Positions 27,815 to 37,037 of a stretch of 64,000 bases of DNA are shown in pieces. Made by a program: the position numbers and the translations under genes. Every line of letters starts with the position of its first letter. Within the stretch, counting starts at the first letter, position 1. Origin of the DNA: Limimaricola cinnabarinus LL-001 (GTDB taxonomy: Bacteria > Pseudomonadota > Alphaproteobacteria > Rhodobacterales > Rhodobacteraceae). The notes beneath the pieces are model-generated. The model ran no database searches, was not told the DNA's origin, and worked only from the letters and a program-made list of their open reading frames with translations. The stretch lies in assembly GCF_000466965.1 (NCBI RefSeq), contig NZ_BATB01000005.1, positions 58,600 through 122,599 of the forward strand. The letters are read 5' to 3'.

Positions 27815-28627
27815 ATGACCGGCACGCTCCCCTTCGACCTCGCGCAGGACCTCGTTGCCACCGCACATGCGCTGGCCGATGCCGCACGACCCGAGACCCT
27901 GCGTCATTTCCGGCAGGCCATCGCCGCCGACGACAAGACCGGGGATGCGGCAGGTTTCGATCCCGTGACCGAGGCAGACCGCGCTGCCGAACGCGCGATG
28001 CGTGCCGTGCTGGCCCGGCGGCGCCCCGATGACGCGATACTGGGCGAGGAATATGGCGCGACCCCCGGGACCAGCGGCCTGACATGGGTGCTCGACCCGA
28101 TCGACGGCACGCGCGCCTATATCTGCGGAGCGCCGACATGGGGCGTGCTCATTTCGGTATGCGGTGCGGAGGGCCCGCTGTTCGGCCTGATCGATCAACC
28201 CTATATCGAAGAGCGTTTCGAAGGCGGTTTCGGCATCGCGCGTCTCACCGGGCCGCGCGGCGAGATGGCACTGCGCGGCCGTGCCGCGCGCCCGCTCGCC
28301 GAAGCGACGGTGATGACCACTTTCCCGGAGGTCGGCACGGCGCAGGATCGCGCGGGCTTCGAAGCGGTGAGCCGGGTCGCGCGGCTCACCCGCTACGGCA
28401 TGGACTGCTACGCCTATGCGCTCGTCGCCCTCGGTCAGGTCGACCTGGTGATCGAGGCGGGGCTCAACAGCTATGACATCTGTGGCCCCATCGCGGTGAT
28501 CGAAGCCGCGGGCGGCGTCGTCACCGATTGGGAGGGGCGTCCGGCACATGAGGGCGGCCGCGTGCTTGCCGCGGCCAACTCCCAAATCCATGCCGAGGCG
28601 CTGGCGCTGTTGCACGAACGCGACTAG
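27815..28627 (+). CDS. Inositol monophosphatase family protein, histidinol-phosphatase-like
   Basis: 270 residues from the ATG at 27815 (MTGTLPFDLAQDLVATAHALADAARPETLRHFR). Active-site motifs: FDPVTEADRAAE, GEEYG, LDPIDGTRAYICGAPTWGVLI and SYDICGPIAVIEAAGG. The DPIDGTRAYxxGxPxWG form is that of the HisN-type histidinol-phosphatases and their relatives, so histidinol phosphate is a fair guess; inositol-1-phosphate activity is not excluded. It is convergent with guaD, five bases apart. Confidence 0.82.
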   Translation: MTGTLPFDLAQDLVATAHALADAARPETLRHFRQAIAADDKTGDAAGFDPVTEADRAAERAMRAVLARRRPDDAILGEEYGATPGTSGLTWVLDPIDGTRAYICGAPTWGVLISVCGAEGPLFGLIDQPYIEERFEGGFGIARLTGPRGEMALRGRAARPLAEATVMTTFPEVGTAQDRAGFEAVSRVARLTRYGMDCYAYALVALGQVDLVIEAGLNSYDICGPIAVIEAAGGVVTDWEGRPAHEGGRVLAAANSQIHAEALALLHERD

Positions 28628-28632
28628 GGGCC

Positions 28633-29922
28633 TCAGCCCTTCATCTGGCGCCCCGCGACATAGGTCTTCGCGATGGCGCGGTCGTCGCCCATCATGATGG
28701 TCGGGAACAGCGCCTCCCATATATCGGAGGCCACCGCGCTGCGCTGGGCGATGCCGGGGGTGGAGGCGAGGTCGAGCACGATCATGTCCGCCATCGCCCC
28801 CGGTGCGAGGCGGCCGATTTCTCCTTCCGAATGCAGCACTGTGGCCGAGCCTTCGGTGGCGAGCCAAAGAAGCTGCGCCGGGTGGATCGGGTTGCGCTTC
28901 AGCTGGCCGATCTCATAGGCCGCGCCCATCACCCGCAGCATCGAGAAGGACGAGCCGCCGCCCGTATCAGAGGCCAGCCCGATCCGCTGCCCTTCGGCCA
29001 CCCGTGTCGCCATGTCGAACAGCCCCGACCCGATGAAGGTGTTCGAGGTCGGGCAATGCACCAGCCCGGCACCGGTCTCGCGCAGTCGGTCGGTCTCGCG
29101 CGGTTCGAGATGGATCGCGTGACCGTAGAGGCCGCGCGCGCCCAAGAGGCCGTGCTGCTCGTAGGTGTCGAGGTAATCGCGCGCCTGCGGGTAGAGCCCC
29201 TTGACCCATTCGATCTCGTCCACCTGCTCCGACAGATGCGTCTGCATCAGGCAGTCCGGATGCGCCGCCCAGAGCGCGCCCAGTGCCGAGAGTTGCTCGG
29301 GGCTGGAGGTGGGCGAGAAGCGCGGCGTGATGACATAGGTGGCCCGGCCCTTCTTGTGCCAGCGTTCGATCAGTGCCTCGCTGTCGTCATGCGCGCTTCG
29401 GGCATCGTCGCGCAGTCCGTCGGGGGCGTTGCGATCCATGCAGGTCTTGCCCGCGAAGCCCGCCATGCCGCGCGCCTGTGTCGCCTCGAAGAAAGCATCG
29501 ACGCTGCCGGGATGGATCGTGCAGAAGCTGGTCAGCGTCGTGGTGCCGTGCGCGATGGCGAGGTCGAGCGTGCGCCCCGCGATCTCGTCCGCATAGGCGC
29601 GGTCGGCGAATTTCATCTCCTCGGGGAAGGTATAGCTGTTCAGCCAGTCGATCAGCCTTTTGCCCCAGCTCGCGATCATCGCGGTCTGTGGATAATGCAT
29701 GTGTGCATCGACGAAGCCGGGCAGGATCAGCCCGTCGCCGTGATCGGTCATCTCCGCCCCGGGATGGTTCGCGCGCAGCGCGTCGGCCTCGCCGGTGGCG
29801 ATGACGCGGCCGCCCTCGATCAGCACCCCGCCGCGGCTCGAATGGGTGGCGGCGGCGGGGCCTTCCACGAAAGGATCGCCGGTGAAGCTCAGGGTCTGGC
29901 CCAGGTGCAATATCTTTGTCAT
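28633..29922 (-). CDS. guaD: Guanine deaminase
   Basis: Zinc amidohydrolase that converts guanine to xanthine and ammonia (purine salvage and catabolism). 429 residues from the ATG at 29922 (MTKILHLGQTLSFTGDPF). Metal and active-site motifs: PGFVDAHMHYPQT, CMDRNAPDGLRDDA, MQTHLSEQVDEIEWV, YGHAIHL and GLASDTGGGSSFSMLRVM. The longer open frame upstream has no family similarity and overlaps mgtE. Divergent from mgtE with about 110 bases between. Confidence 0.93.
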   Translation of the reverse strand: MTKILHLGQTLSFTGDPFVEGPAAATHSSRGGVLIEGGRVIATGEADALRANHPGAEMTDHGDGLILPGFVDAHMHYPQTAMIASWGKRLIDWLNSYTFPEEMKFADRAYADEIAGRTLDLAIAHGTTTLTSFCTIHPGSVDAFFEATQARGMAGFAGKTCMDRNAPDGLRDDARSAHDDSEALIERWHKKGRATYVITPRFSPTSSPEQLSALGALWAAHPDCLMQTHLSEQVDEIEWVKGLYPQARDYLDTYEQHGLLGARGLYGHAIHLEPRETDRLRETGAGLVHCPTSNTFIGSGLFDMATRVAEGQRIGLASDTGGGSSFSMLRVMGAAYEIGQLKRNPIHPAQLLWLATEGSATVLHSEGEIGRLAPGAMADMIVLDLASTPGIAQRSAVASDIWEALFPTIMMGDDRAIAKTYVAGRQMKG

Positions 29923-30032
29923 GCGGCGACGATAGGAGCGGCCGGGCGTCAGGTAAATCCGCCCGTGCCTCGGCCCCCCGGTTGCCGTCGCGCGAACATC
30001 CACTATGGTCCGCGCAAACATCGGGAGCCGCC

Positions 30033-31421
30033 ATGACCGACAAGATCGACCCCCAGGAGCCACAGGACGACGAGGGCGATTTCGGTCTGCCGGCGCGGCT
30101 GTTCGACGAGGTGCTCGACGCGGTCGAGGCGGGGGACGTGGCCCGGCTCGACGCGATCTTCGAGCCGCTGCACGCCGCCGACATCGCCGATCTTCTCGAA
30201 CAGATCGACGCGCGCGACCGCCGGGCGCTGCTGGCGCTGTGGAAGGGTGGCATGGACGGCGAGATCCTGTCGGAGCTCGACGACAACCTGCGCGAGGAGA
30301 TCATCCAGAGCCTCGCGCCGACCGAGTTGGCGCAGGCCGTGCGCGAGCTGGAGTCGGACGATGTGGTCGACCTCGTCGAATATCTTGATGAGGACCAGCA
30401 GGCCGCCGTGCTCGACGCGCTGGCCGCCATCGACCGGATCGCGGTCGAAAAGGCGCTGGCCTACCCGGAGGAATCCGCCGGGCGTTTGATGCAGGTCGAG
30501 GTGGTGCGTGCGCCCGAGCACTGGACCGTGGGCGAGGCGATCGACTTCCTGCGCCGCTCCGAGACGCTGCCCGATCAGTTCTACCACGTGATGCTCGTCG
30601 ATCCACGCATGAAGCCGGTGGGCTATGTTCAGATCGGGCGGCTCTTGTCCAAGTCGCGCGCCACGCCGCTGCGCGACATCACCGAGGAGAGCTTCCGCAC
30701 CTTCCATGTCGAGGATGACGAGGGCGCGGTGGCTTATGCCTTCAACCAGTACCATCTGATCTCGGCCCCGGTGGTCGACGACGATGACAGGCTGGTCGGC
30801 GTCATCACCATCGACGACGCGATGAACGTGCTCGACGAGGAGCACGAGGAGGACATCCTGCGCCTCGCCGGTGTCGGCGGCGAAAGCGAGCTGTCGGATT
30901 CGGTGCGCGAGACGACGCGGCAGCGGCTGCCATGGCTCGCCGTGAACCTCGGCACGGCGATCATCGCCTCATTGGTGATCTCGATCTTCGAAGAAACCAT
31001 CGCCGGTCTCGTGGCCCTGGCCGTTCTCATGCCGATCGTGGCCTCGATGGGCGGCAACGCAGGCACGCAGTCGCTCACCGTCGCGGTGCGGGCGATCGCC
31101 ACGCGCGACCTGACCACCTCCAACGTCTGGCGGGTGATCCGGCGCGAGGTGGCCGTCGGGCTGATCAACGGTCTCGCCTTCGCGGTGGTGATGGGCATCG
31201 TCGGTGTTGTCTGGTTCGGCTCGCCGCTTCTGGGGGGCGTCATCGCGGTGTCGATGGTGATCAACCTCGTGGTGGCCGGGCTGTCGGGGGTCGTGGTGCC
31301 GGTGGTGCTCGACCGCTTCGGCGTCGATCCGGCGCTGGCCTCGGGAACCTTCGTGACCACGGTGACCGACGTGGTGGGCTTTTTCGCCTTTCTCGGGCTG
31401 GCCTCGGTGATTCTGCTGTGA
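30033..31421 (+). CDS. mgtE: Magnesium transporter MgtE
   Basis: Mg2+ channel/transporter, 462 residues. N-terminal alpha-helical Mg2+-sensing domain (about 20-135), two CBS domains (about 145-265, including HVMLVDPRMKPVGYVQIGRLLS and LISAPVVDDDDRLVGVITIDDAM), a plug helix and about five membrane helices. The pore signature PIVASMGGNAGTQSLTVAVRAI is present. The ATG at 30033 fits the family start; the stop overlaps the next gene's GTG by four bases. No Mg2+ riboswitch is seen in the short leader. Confidence 0.94.
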   Translation: MTDKIDPQEPQDDEGDFGLPARLFDEVLDAVEAGDVARLDAIFEPLHAADIADLLEQIDARDRRALLALWKGGMDGEILSELDDNLREEIIQSLAPTELAQAVRELESDDVVDLVEYLDEDQQAAVLDALAAIDRIAVEKALAYPEESAGRLMQVEVVRAPEHWTVGEAIDFLRRSETLPDQFYHVMLVDPRMKPVGYVQIGRLLSKSRATPLRDITEESFRTFHVEDDEGAVAYAFNQYHLISAPVVDDDDRLVGVITIDDAMNVLDEEHEEDILRLAGVGGESELSDSVRETTRQRLPWLAVNLGTAIIASLVISIFEETIAGLVALAVLMPIVASMGGNAGTQSLTVAVRAIATRDLTTSNVWRVIRREVAVGLINGLAFAVVMGIVGVVWFGSPLLGGVIAVSMVINLVVAGLSGVVVPVVLDRFGVDPALASGTFVTTVTDVVGFFAFLGLASVILL

Positions 31422-31983
31422 GCGCACATACCGGCCTTGCGGCCCGCAAGAAGGCGGCGCGCGAGGCGGCGTTTCTGCGTCGCGAACTGGCGCATCGCGA
31501 CGCAAGCGCACAGGCCGAGCATCTGACTCGCTGGATCGCAGGGCATCCGGGCCTGCCGGTCGCGGGCTACATGGCCATGCGCAGTGAGATCGACCCGTTG
31601 CCCGCCATGGCCAAGGCCGCCGAGACCGCCCGCGTCGGCGTGCCGGTGATCGAAGGGGCGGAGCGGCCGCTCCGGTTTCGCGAATGGATGCCGGGATGCG
31701 CGCTCAAGGAGGGGCATTTCGCGCGCGGATCCCCGTTTCGGGCGACTGGATCGTGCCGCAGATCGTCATCCTGCCGCTGGTGGCCTTTGACCGGCACGGC
31801 CACCGGCTCGGCTATGGCGGCGGATTCTACGACCGCACGCTCGAGCTGCTGCGCGCCACGGGGCCGGTTCAGGCCGTGGGGTTCGCCTTTGCCGCGCAGG
31901 AGGCCGACGAAATTCCGGTCGAGGAGACCGATCAGCCTTTGGACCTGATCATTACCGAATCCGGGATCGTCGTCCCGTCCTGA
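31418..31983 (+). CDS. 5-formyltetrahydrofolate cyclo-ligase, frameshifted in this sequence
   Basis: ATP-dependent conversion of 5-formyl-THF to 5,10-methenyl-THF. The first frame, from the GTG overlapping the mgtE stop (GTGA), reads VSAHTGLAARKKAAREAAFLRRELAHRD and EGHF; the second carries ARIPVSGDWIVPQIVILPLVAFDRHGHRLGYGGGFYDRTLELL, including the ATP/substrate motif GYGGGFYD. One missing G near 31720 (TTCGCGCGCGG to TTCGGCGCGCGG) joins them into 188 residues, the family length. Confidence 0.86.
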
Positions 31984-32118
31984 GCGACGCCCGTGAACGG
32001 GCGTTCCGGGCCCTGCGCTGTCGCCGGATCGGGCGGTTTGCCCCGCGTCGCCACGTGACGAGGGCGGGCCGCGATGCTTCGCTTGCCCTTTGCAAATCAC
32101 CGCCCTAACACCTGCGGA

Positions 32119-32934
32119 ATGAGAATATTGTTCCTTGGCGACGTGATGGGTCGCGGTGGCCGGCAGGCCGTGGCGGAGCGGCTTCCTGGCCTGCGCCGTG
32201 ACTGGCGGCTCGATTTTGTGGTGGTCAATGGCGAGAACGCCACCGGCGGGCGTGGCCTTTCGGCCGAACATGCCAAGGGCATCCTGGAGGCGGGCGCCGA
32301 CGTGATCACTTTGGGCGACCACGCCTTCGATCAGAAGGACATGATGCGCTTTTGCGAGAGCGAGCCGCGCATCATCCGTCCGCTCAACTACTCCAAAGCC
32401 GCCCCCGGCACCGGCGCGCGGGTGTTCGAGGCGACGCGGGGCCGAAAGGTCCTCGTGGCGCAGGCGTTGGGGCAGGTCTTCATGAGCCGGCCCTATGACG
32501 ATCCCTTCTCCGCACTGGAGCCGGTGCTCAAGGCGCATCCACCGGGTGGAACCGTGGCCGCGTCGCTGATCGACATCCATTGCGAGGCGACGAGCGAGAA
32601 GATGGGGGTGGGGCATTTCTGCGACGGGCGCGCCTCGATCGTGGTGGGTACGCACACCCATGTGCCAACCGCGGATGCGACAATCTTGCCGCGTGGCACT
32701 GCGTTCCAGTCCGATGCGGGTATGTGCGGCGATTACGACAGCGTCATCGGCATGCAGAAGGAGGAACCGCTCCGGCGCTTCATCACCGGCATGCCGGGCG
32801 GGCGGTTCACGCCCGCGATGGAAGAAGTCACCCTGTCGGGTCTTTATGTCGAGACCGACGATCGCACCGGCCTCGCCACGCGGTTGGAGATGGTGCGGCA
32901 GGGCGGTCGGTTGTCGCAAAGCGGCCCCGCATGA
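32119..32934 (+). CDS. YmdB-type metallophosphoesterase (TIGR00282 family)
   Basis: 271-residue dinuclear metal phosphodiesterase; the Bacillus member YmdB hydrolyses cyclic nucleotides and influences multicellular behaviour. Metal-binding motifs in order: FLGDVMGRGGR, NGENATGG, GDHAFDQKD, SLIDIHCEATSEKM, VVGTHTHVPTAD. The N-terminus MRILFLGDVMGR fixes the start at 32119. Substrate in this bacterium unknown. It lies between the folate enzyme and an ion-transport gene in the same direction. Confidence 0.88.
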   Translation: MRILFLGDVMGRGGRQAVAERLPGLRRDWRLDFVVVNGENATGGRGLSAEHAKGILEAGADVITLGDHAFDQKDMMRFCESEPRIIRPLNYSKAAPGTGARVFEATRGRKVLVAQALGQVFMSRPYDDPFSALEPVLKAHPPGGTVAASLIDIHCEATSEKMGVGHFCDGRASIVVGTHTHVPTADATILPRGTAFQSDAGMCGDYDSVIGMQKEEPLRRFITGMPGGRFTPAMEEVTLSGLYVETDDRTGLATRLEMVRQGGRLSQSGPA

Positions 32935-32997
32935 GGCCCGGCCTTCGGCCATTCGATGCTCCGGCCGTGATCACGGTCGTCTGAAAAGGTTCTGACG

Positions 32998-34775
32998 ATG
33001 TTCGGCATTTCCCTGTCGCCTGAAATTGAAGCGATCACCGCCATGGTGATCGTGCTGGCGATGTTCCTCGCTTTTCTGCGCGAGATATATCCCGTTGAGG
33101 TGGTGGCAATCACCGGCGCCATCGCGATGCTGGTACTGGGCATCCTGCCCGAGGCCACCGCCATCGGCATCTTTGCCAACCCGGCCCCGTGGACCATCGC
33201 CGCGCTCTTTGTCGTGGTGGGGGCCTTGGTACGCACCGGTGCGCTCGACTGGATCTCGGCTCAGGCCGCGCGCCATGTCGAAAAAACGTCCCAAGACGAC
33301 GCTGATCACGCTCACCTTCACCGTGCTCGCCATGTCGGCCTTCATCAACAACACGCCCATCGTCGTGGTGATGATCCCGATTTTCGTGCGGCTATCGGCC
33401 AGATGGGGCACCAGCCCTCGAAGCTGCTGATCCCGCTGAGCTACTTCGCGATCTTCGGCGGCATGCTGACGCTGATCGGCACCTCGACCAACCTGCTGGT
33501 GGATGGCGTCGTGCAAGCTGCTGGCATGGAGCTTTCGGCATTTTCGAGATCACCGGTGCGGGTCTCGTCATGGCCAGTGTCGCTGTGGCCTATCTCGGCC
33601 TTATCGGCCGCAAGCTGCTGCCCGATCGCGATTCGATGGCGGGCCTGCTTTCGGGCAAGTCGAAGATGCGTTTCTTCACCGAAGCCGTGATCCCGCCCGA
33701 CAGCAACCTGATCGGCCGCGAGGTCACGGACGTGCAGCTGTTCAAGCGCGAAGGCGTGCGGCTGATCGACGTGGTGCGGGGCGACGCCTCGCTCAGGCGC
33801 AACCTCACTGGCGTCACGCTCGAAGTCGGCGACCGGGTGGTGCTGCGCACCGCGATGACCGAGCTTCTGTCGCTGCAATCCAACAAGAGCCTCCGCCGCG
33901 TCGATCAGGTTTCGGCGGTCGAAACCACGACGGTCGAGGTTCTGATCTCGCCCGATTGCCGCATGGTCGGTCGCAAGCTCGGCGATCTGCGCCTGCGTCG
34001 CCGCTACGGCGTCTACACCCTCGCGGTGCATCGCCGCGACAAGAACATCGGCCGTCAGATCGACGATCTCGTGGTGCGGGTGGGCGACACGCTGCTGCTG
34101 GAAGGCTCGATGGCCGACATCCAGCGCCTCGCCACCGACATGAACCTCGTCAACGTCGCGCAGCCGACCGAGCGCGCCTATCGCCGCAGCCACGCGCCGA
34201 TCGTGCTCGCCGTGCTCTTTGCCATCGTCGGCCTTTCGGCGATCGGTGTCGCCAACATCGCGGTGATGAGTTTCATCGGCGTGGCTGTAGTGCTGCTGAC
34301 GCGCTGCATCGACGCGGACGAGGCGTTCGGCTTCATCGACGGGCGGCTGTTGGCGCTGATCTTCGGCATGCTGGCGGTGGGGGCGGGGCTCGATCACTCG
34401 GGCGCGGTGAGCTTGCTGGTCGACTGGTTGACCCCGTGGCTCACGCATCTGCCGAGCTGGGCGCTGGTGCTGGTGGTCTACCTTCTGGCCTCGGTCCTGA
34501 CGGAGATCGTGTCGAACAACGCGGTGGCGGTGATCCTGACGCCGGTGGCGATCGGTCTTGCGCAGGCGCTGGGCGTCGACCCGCGCCCGTTGATCGTGGC
34601 GGTGATGTTCGGGGCCTCCGCCAGCTTTGCCACGCCGATCGGCTACCAGACAAACACGCTGGTCTATGGCCCCGGCGGCTACAAGTTCTCGGACTTTCTC
34701 AGGATCGGCGTGCCGCTCAACGTGCTCACCGCCCTGACGGCGTCGATCGTGATCCCGCTGTTCTTCCCGCTCTGA
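32998..34775 (+). CDS. SLC13-type anion/sodium symporter with TrkA-C domains, frameshifted in this sequence
   Basis: Membrane carrier of the DASS/CitMHS type, about 592 residues once repaired. N-terminal membrane half, then two cytoplasmic TrkA-C (RCK_C) domains in the middle ([22 protein letters not shown] and [27 protein letters not shown]), then the C-terminal membrane half with [15 protein letters not shown]. Three frame changes: an extra A in the A6 run near 33283 ([10 protein letters not shown]), a missing C near 33418 (TSPSKLL) and a missing base near 33538 ([14 protein letters not shown]). Sulfate or dicarboxylate is the usual substrate class; not resolved here. Confidence 0.85.
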
Positions 34776-34848
34776 GCGCGCTTGCCCCCTTCAGGGGGGC
34801 TGGCATATAGAGACCCCGACTTTCGCATATCACGACAGGAGCCCCGCC

Positions 34849-35598
34849 ATGGCCGGCCATTCCAAATGGGCCAACATCCAGCACCGCAAGGGGCGGCAGG
34901 ACGCCGCGCGCTCCAAGCTGTTCTCGAAGCTCTCCAAGGAGATCACCGTCGCCGCCAAGATGGGCGACCCCGATCCCGACAAGAACCCGCGCCTGCGCAT
35001 GGCCGTCAAGGAGGCCAAGTCGGTCTCGGTCCCCAAGGACGTGATCGACCGCGCCATCAAGAAATCCCAAGGCGGCGACGCCGAGAGCTATGACGAGATC
35101 CGCTACGAGGGCTATGGCCCCAACGGCGTCGCGGTGATCGTCGAAGCGATGACCGACAACCGCAACCGCACCGCCTCGAACGTGCGCTCCACCTTTGGCA
35201 AGAGCGGCGGCAATCTCGGCGAGACCGGCTCGGTGTCGTTCATGTTCGATCGCAAGGGCGAGATCTTCTACAAGGCCGAGGTCGGCGATGCCGACACGGT
35301 GATGATGGCCGCGATCGAAGCTGGCGCCGAGGATGTCGAGAGCGACGAGGACGGCCACTGGATCTACTGCGCCGACACAGACCTCAACGAGGTGGCGACG
35401 GCGCTCGAGGCCAGCCTCGGCGAAAGCGAGACCACAAAGCTGATCTGGAAGCCGCAGAACCGCACCCCGCTCGATCTCGATGGCGTGCAAAAGTTGATGA
35501 AGCTGGTCGAGACCCTCGAAGACGACGACGACGTGCAGAGTGTCACGACGAACTTCGAAGCCTCCGACGAGGTCATGCAGGCCTATTCCGAGAGCTGA
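34849..35598 (+). CDS. yebC: YebC/PmpR family transcriptional regulator
   Basis: 249-residue cytoplasmic protein with the universal start [32 protein letters not shown] and the acidic middle [15 protein letters not shown]. Family members bind DNA as regulators, and some are now linked to relief of ribosome stalling at polyproline, alongside EF-P. Intact. A strong terminator follows. Confidence 0.95.
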   Translation: MAGHSKWANIQHRKGRQDAARSKLFSKLSKEITVAAKMGDPDPDKNPRLRMAVKEAKSVSVPKDVIDRAIKKSQGGDAESYDEIRYEGYGPNGVAVIVEAMTDNRNRTASNVRSTFGKSGGNLGETGSVSFMFDRKGEIFYKAEVGDADTVMMAAIEAGAEDVESDEDGHWIYCADTDLNEVATALEASLGESETTKLIWKPQNRTPLDLDGVQKLMKLVETLEDDDDVQSVTTNFEASDEVMQAYSES

Positions 35599-35621
35599 TC
35601 CCGGCGGTCGGGATCGATCTG

Positions 35622-35654
35622 AACGCCGGAGGCTTTCGCGGGCCTCCGGCGTTT
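35622..35654. terminator. Bidirectional terminator between yebC and the LysE-type gene
   Basis: AACGCCGGAGGC and GCCTCCGGCGTT form a 12-base-pair stem with an 8-base loop, AA on one side and TTT on the other, between convergent genes. Confidence 0.75.
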
Positions 35655-35658
35655 CGCG

Positions 35659-36264
35659 TCACAGCGCGGCGAGAATCGGCCAAAGCGTGGCGACCAGCAG
35701 GCCCGCCATGACGAAGTTGAAGATCCGCAACCGGCGCGGCTCCGACAGCAGGCGTCGCAGACTCTGGCCCAGCACGGTCCATAGCCCCGCCGAGACGGTG
35801 CCCATCGCGGCGAAAACCGCGACCACCAGCGCCACGCCCCACAGGCCGCCATCTCCGACATAGGCGCTGGTCGCCGTTACCGACATGGCCCAAGCCTTTG
35901 GGTTCACCCATTGGAAAGCCGCCGCCTGCAGGAAGGTGAGCGGCGTCCCTTCGGTTTCGGGCGCCGCGGCGGATTTCGGCGCGGCGCTGGCGATCTTCCA
36001 GGCGAGCCAGAGCAGGAAGCCGATCGAGACCACGCGCAGCACGGTGGTCAGCGCGGGCCAGATCTCAAACACCTGCGCTAGCCCGAGCCCGACGAGCCCT
36101 GCCATCGCCGCGAAGCCGAGCGCCACCCCCGCCATGTGGGGCACCGAGCGGCGCAGGCCGAAATTGGCGCCCGACGCCATCAGCATCAGGTTGTTGGGCC
36201 CCGGCGTGAACAGGGTGACGAGAGCAAAGCCCATGAGGGCGGGGAGAAGCGAGAGCGCTGTCAT
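35659..36264 (-). CDS. LysE/RhtB family amino-acid exporter
   Basis: 201 residues with about six membrane helices. The family signature TLFTPGPNNLMLMASGANFGLRRSVPHMAGVALG is at the N-terminus and FQWVNPKAWAMSVTA in the middle. Start at 36264 (MTALSLLPAL). Exports amino acids or their derivatives; substrate unknown. It lies downstream of the small-RNA array on the same strand, so read-through from that transcript is possible. Confidence 0.87.
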   Translation of the reverse strand: MTALSLLPALMGFALVTLFTPGPNNLMLMASGANFGLRRSVPHMAGVALGFAAMAGLVGLGLAQVFEIWPALTTVLRVVSIGFLLWLAWKIASAAPKSAAAPETEGTPLTFLQAAAFQWVNPKAWAMSVTATSAYVGDGGLWGVALVVAVFAAMGTVSAGLWTVLGQSLRRLLSEPRRLRIFNFVMAGLLVATLWPILAAL

Positions 36265-36314
36265 GTGCGCCAATCTGCACCCTCCGACGGGAATGGAAAG
36301 TCCCAAAACGAGAA

Positions 36315-36393
36315 ACGGCGACGCCAGGGAGGAGGAGGGGCGCCGCCGTCATGTTCCGGTGCGCGGGCCCTCAGGGAGGAGGAGGAGAACCCG
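36315..36393 (-). ncRNA. Cuckoo/CcsR-type RNA unit 3 (hairpins B, A)
   Basis: Two hairpins, both needing G-U pairs of the minus-strand RNA (two in B, one in A) to give full 9- and 11-bp stems. The last hairpin ends about 50 bases before the LysE-type gene start. No T run follows, so the 3' end may come from processing. Confidence 0.62.
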
Positions 36394-36415
36394 GGACCGT
36401 CTCGGTCGACCAGCT

Positions 36416-36568
36416 CGGACCAGGGAGGAGGAGGGCCCGGCCGGTCTATGCAACGGATGCCTGTCTGGGAGGAGGAGCATCCGTATCCTGAGCGACCGGC
36501 AGGGTCAGGGAGGAGGAGGACCCTGCCGGTCTGATCTACGTGCGCGCCCCAGAGAGGAGGAGGGAGCG
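36416..36568 (-). ncRNA. Cuckoo/CcsR-type RNA unit 2 (hairpins F, E, D, C)
   Basis: Four hairpins with 9-13-base spacers. E is a perfect 12-bp stem with the full loop; F shares the variant loop seen in H (AGAGAGGAGG on the plus strand), so F-E and H-G look like copies of one two-hairpin module. D has the largest loop. The 22-base linker after C contains a GACCG-TCT-CGGTC mini-hairpin, a likely border. Confidence 0.62.
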
Positions 36569-36590
36569 GCCCGTATTCGGGTAACTTTCA

Positions 36591-36705
36591 AGGCGACGGC
36601 ATCAGGGAGGAGGAGGATGCCGTCGCCTCGTTGCGGGTCGCCCAGAGAGGAGGAAAGGCGGTGCCGCGGCTCGCGACCGGTTCAGGGAGGAGGAGGAACC
36701 GGTCG
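36591..36705 (-). ncRNA. Cuckoo/CcsR-type RNA unit 1 (hairpins I, H, G)
   Basis: First unit after the DUF1127 gene, starting 13 bases beyond its stop. Hairpins I (9 bp) and G (12 bp) have identical 14-base loops; H is weaker with a shortened C-rich loop. A 22-base linker that holds a small CCCG-TATT-CGGG hairpin separates it from the next unit. Expected to act by CCUCCU pairing with purine-rich ribosome-binding sites or as a protein/RNA sponge, as proposed for the family. Unit borders are my inference from linker lengths. Confidence 0.65.
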
Positions 36706-36718
36706 GGAACTGGGAAAC

Positions 36719-36928
36719 TTACTTGGTCTCGCTGGCCTCGATCGCGATGCGCTTGATCATCGACCGGGCGATGCCCAGATCGGCGAGATCACGGTCGGTC
36801 AGCGCCTGCAGCTCGTTATAGGTCGAGCGATAGGTCTTGTTCTTCGCGATCCGGTCAGCCAAGCTGGCGCGGAAGGCCGAGATGCGCTGGCCCAGGCCGG
36901 CGCTGCGGGTTTCGGTCGTGTATGCCAT
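36719..36928 (-). CDS. DUF1127 small arginine-rich protein (CcaF1-like)
   Basis: 69 residues from the ATG at 36928 (MAYTTETRSAGLGQRISAFRASLADRIAKNKTYRSTYNELQALTDRDLADLGIARSMIKRIAIEAS). This start is chosen because AAAGAGG lies at the right distance, while the upstream ATG (36946) has no site. The C-terminal block TYNELQALTDRDLADLGIARSxI is the DUF1127 signature. In Rhodobacter sphaeroides the DUF1127 protein CcaF1 is encoded just upstream of the CcsR RNAs, made on the same stress transcript, and influences RNA levels. The same layout here strongly suggests the same operon. Confidence 0.9.
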   Translation of the reverse strand: MAYTTETRSAGLGQRISAFRASLADRIAKNKTYRSTYNELQALTDRDLADLGIARSMIKRIAIEASETK

Positions 36929-37037
36929 GTTGCATACCTCTTTCATTCGGGGCCCGATGTCGGGCCGGTCTGCTCTCTGGTAGGCCCCAGACTGCGGGAC
37001 CGGTCGTCAAAGGCGCCGTATTGCGTCTTCGATATTC

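Larger units (their letters stand above)
36315..36705 (-). repeat. Array of nine hairpins with CCUCCU-type loops (cuckoo/CcsR-type)
   Basis: On the plus strand each loop is a form of CAGGGAGGAGGAGG (minus-strand RNA: CCUCCUCCUCCCUG), while stems differ completely. Stem arms (left/right): A 36315-36325/36339-36349; B 36364-36372/36385-36393; C 36416-36421/36434-36439; D 36453-36460/36477-36484; E 36494-36505/36520-36531; F 36545-36550/36562-36568; G 36591-36602/36617-36628; H 36639-36643/36656-36660; I 36674-36682/36697-36705. D, E, G and I are perfect. Several A-C mismatches on the plus strand become G-U pairs on the minus strand (in A, B, C and H), which shows the RNA is read from the minus strand. 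Confidence 0.88.

Noticed and set aside
36320..36700. CRISPR array or simple GGA microsatellite
   Set aside because: The GGAGGAGG repeats are not separated by equal unique spacers; each is flanked by its own complementary arms, so they are hairpin loops. A microsatellite would not have compensatory pairing on both sides.
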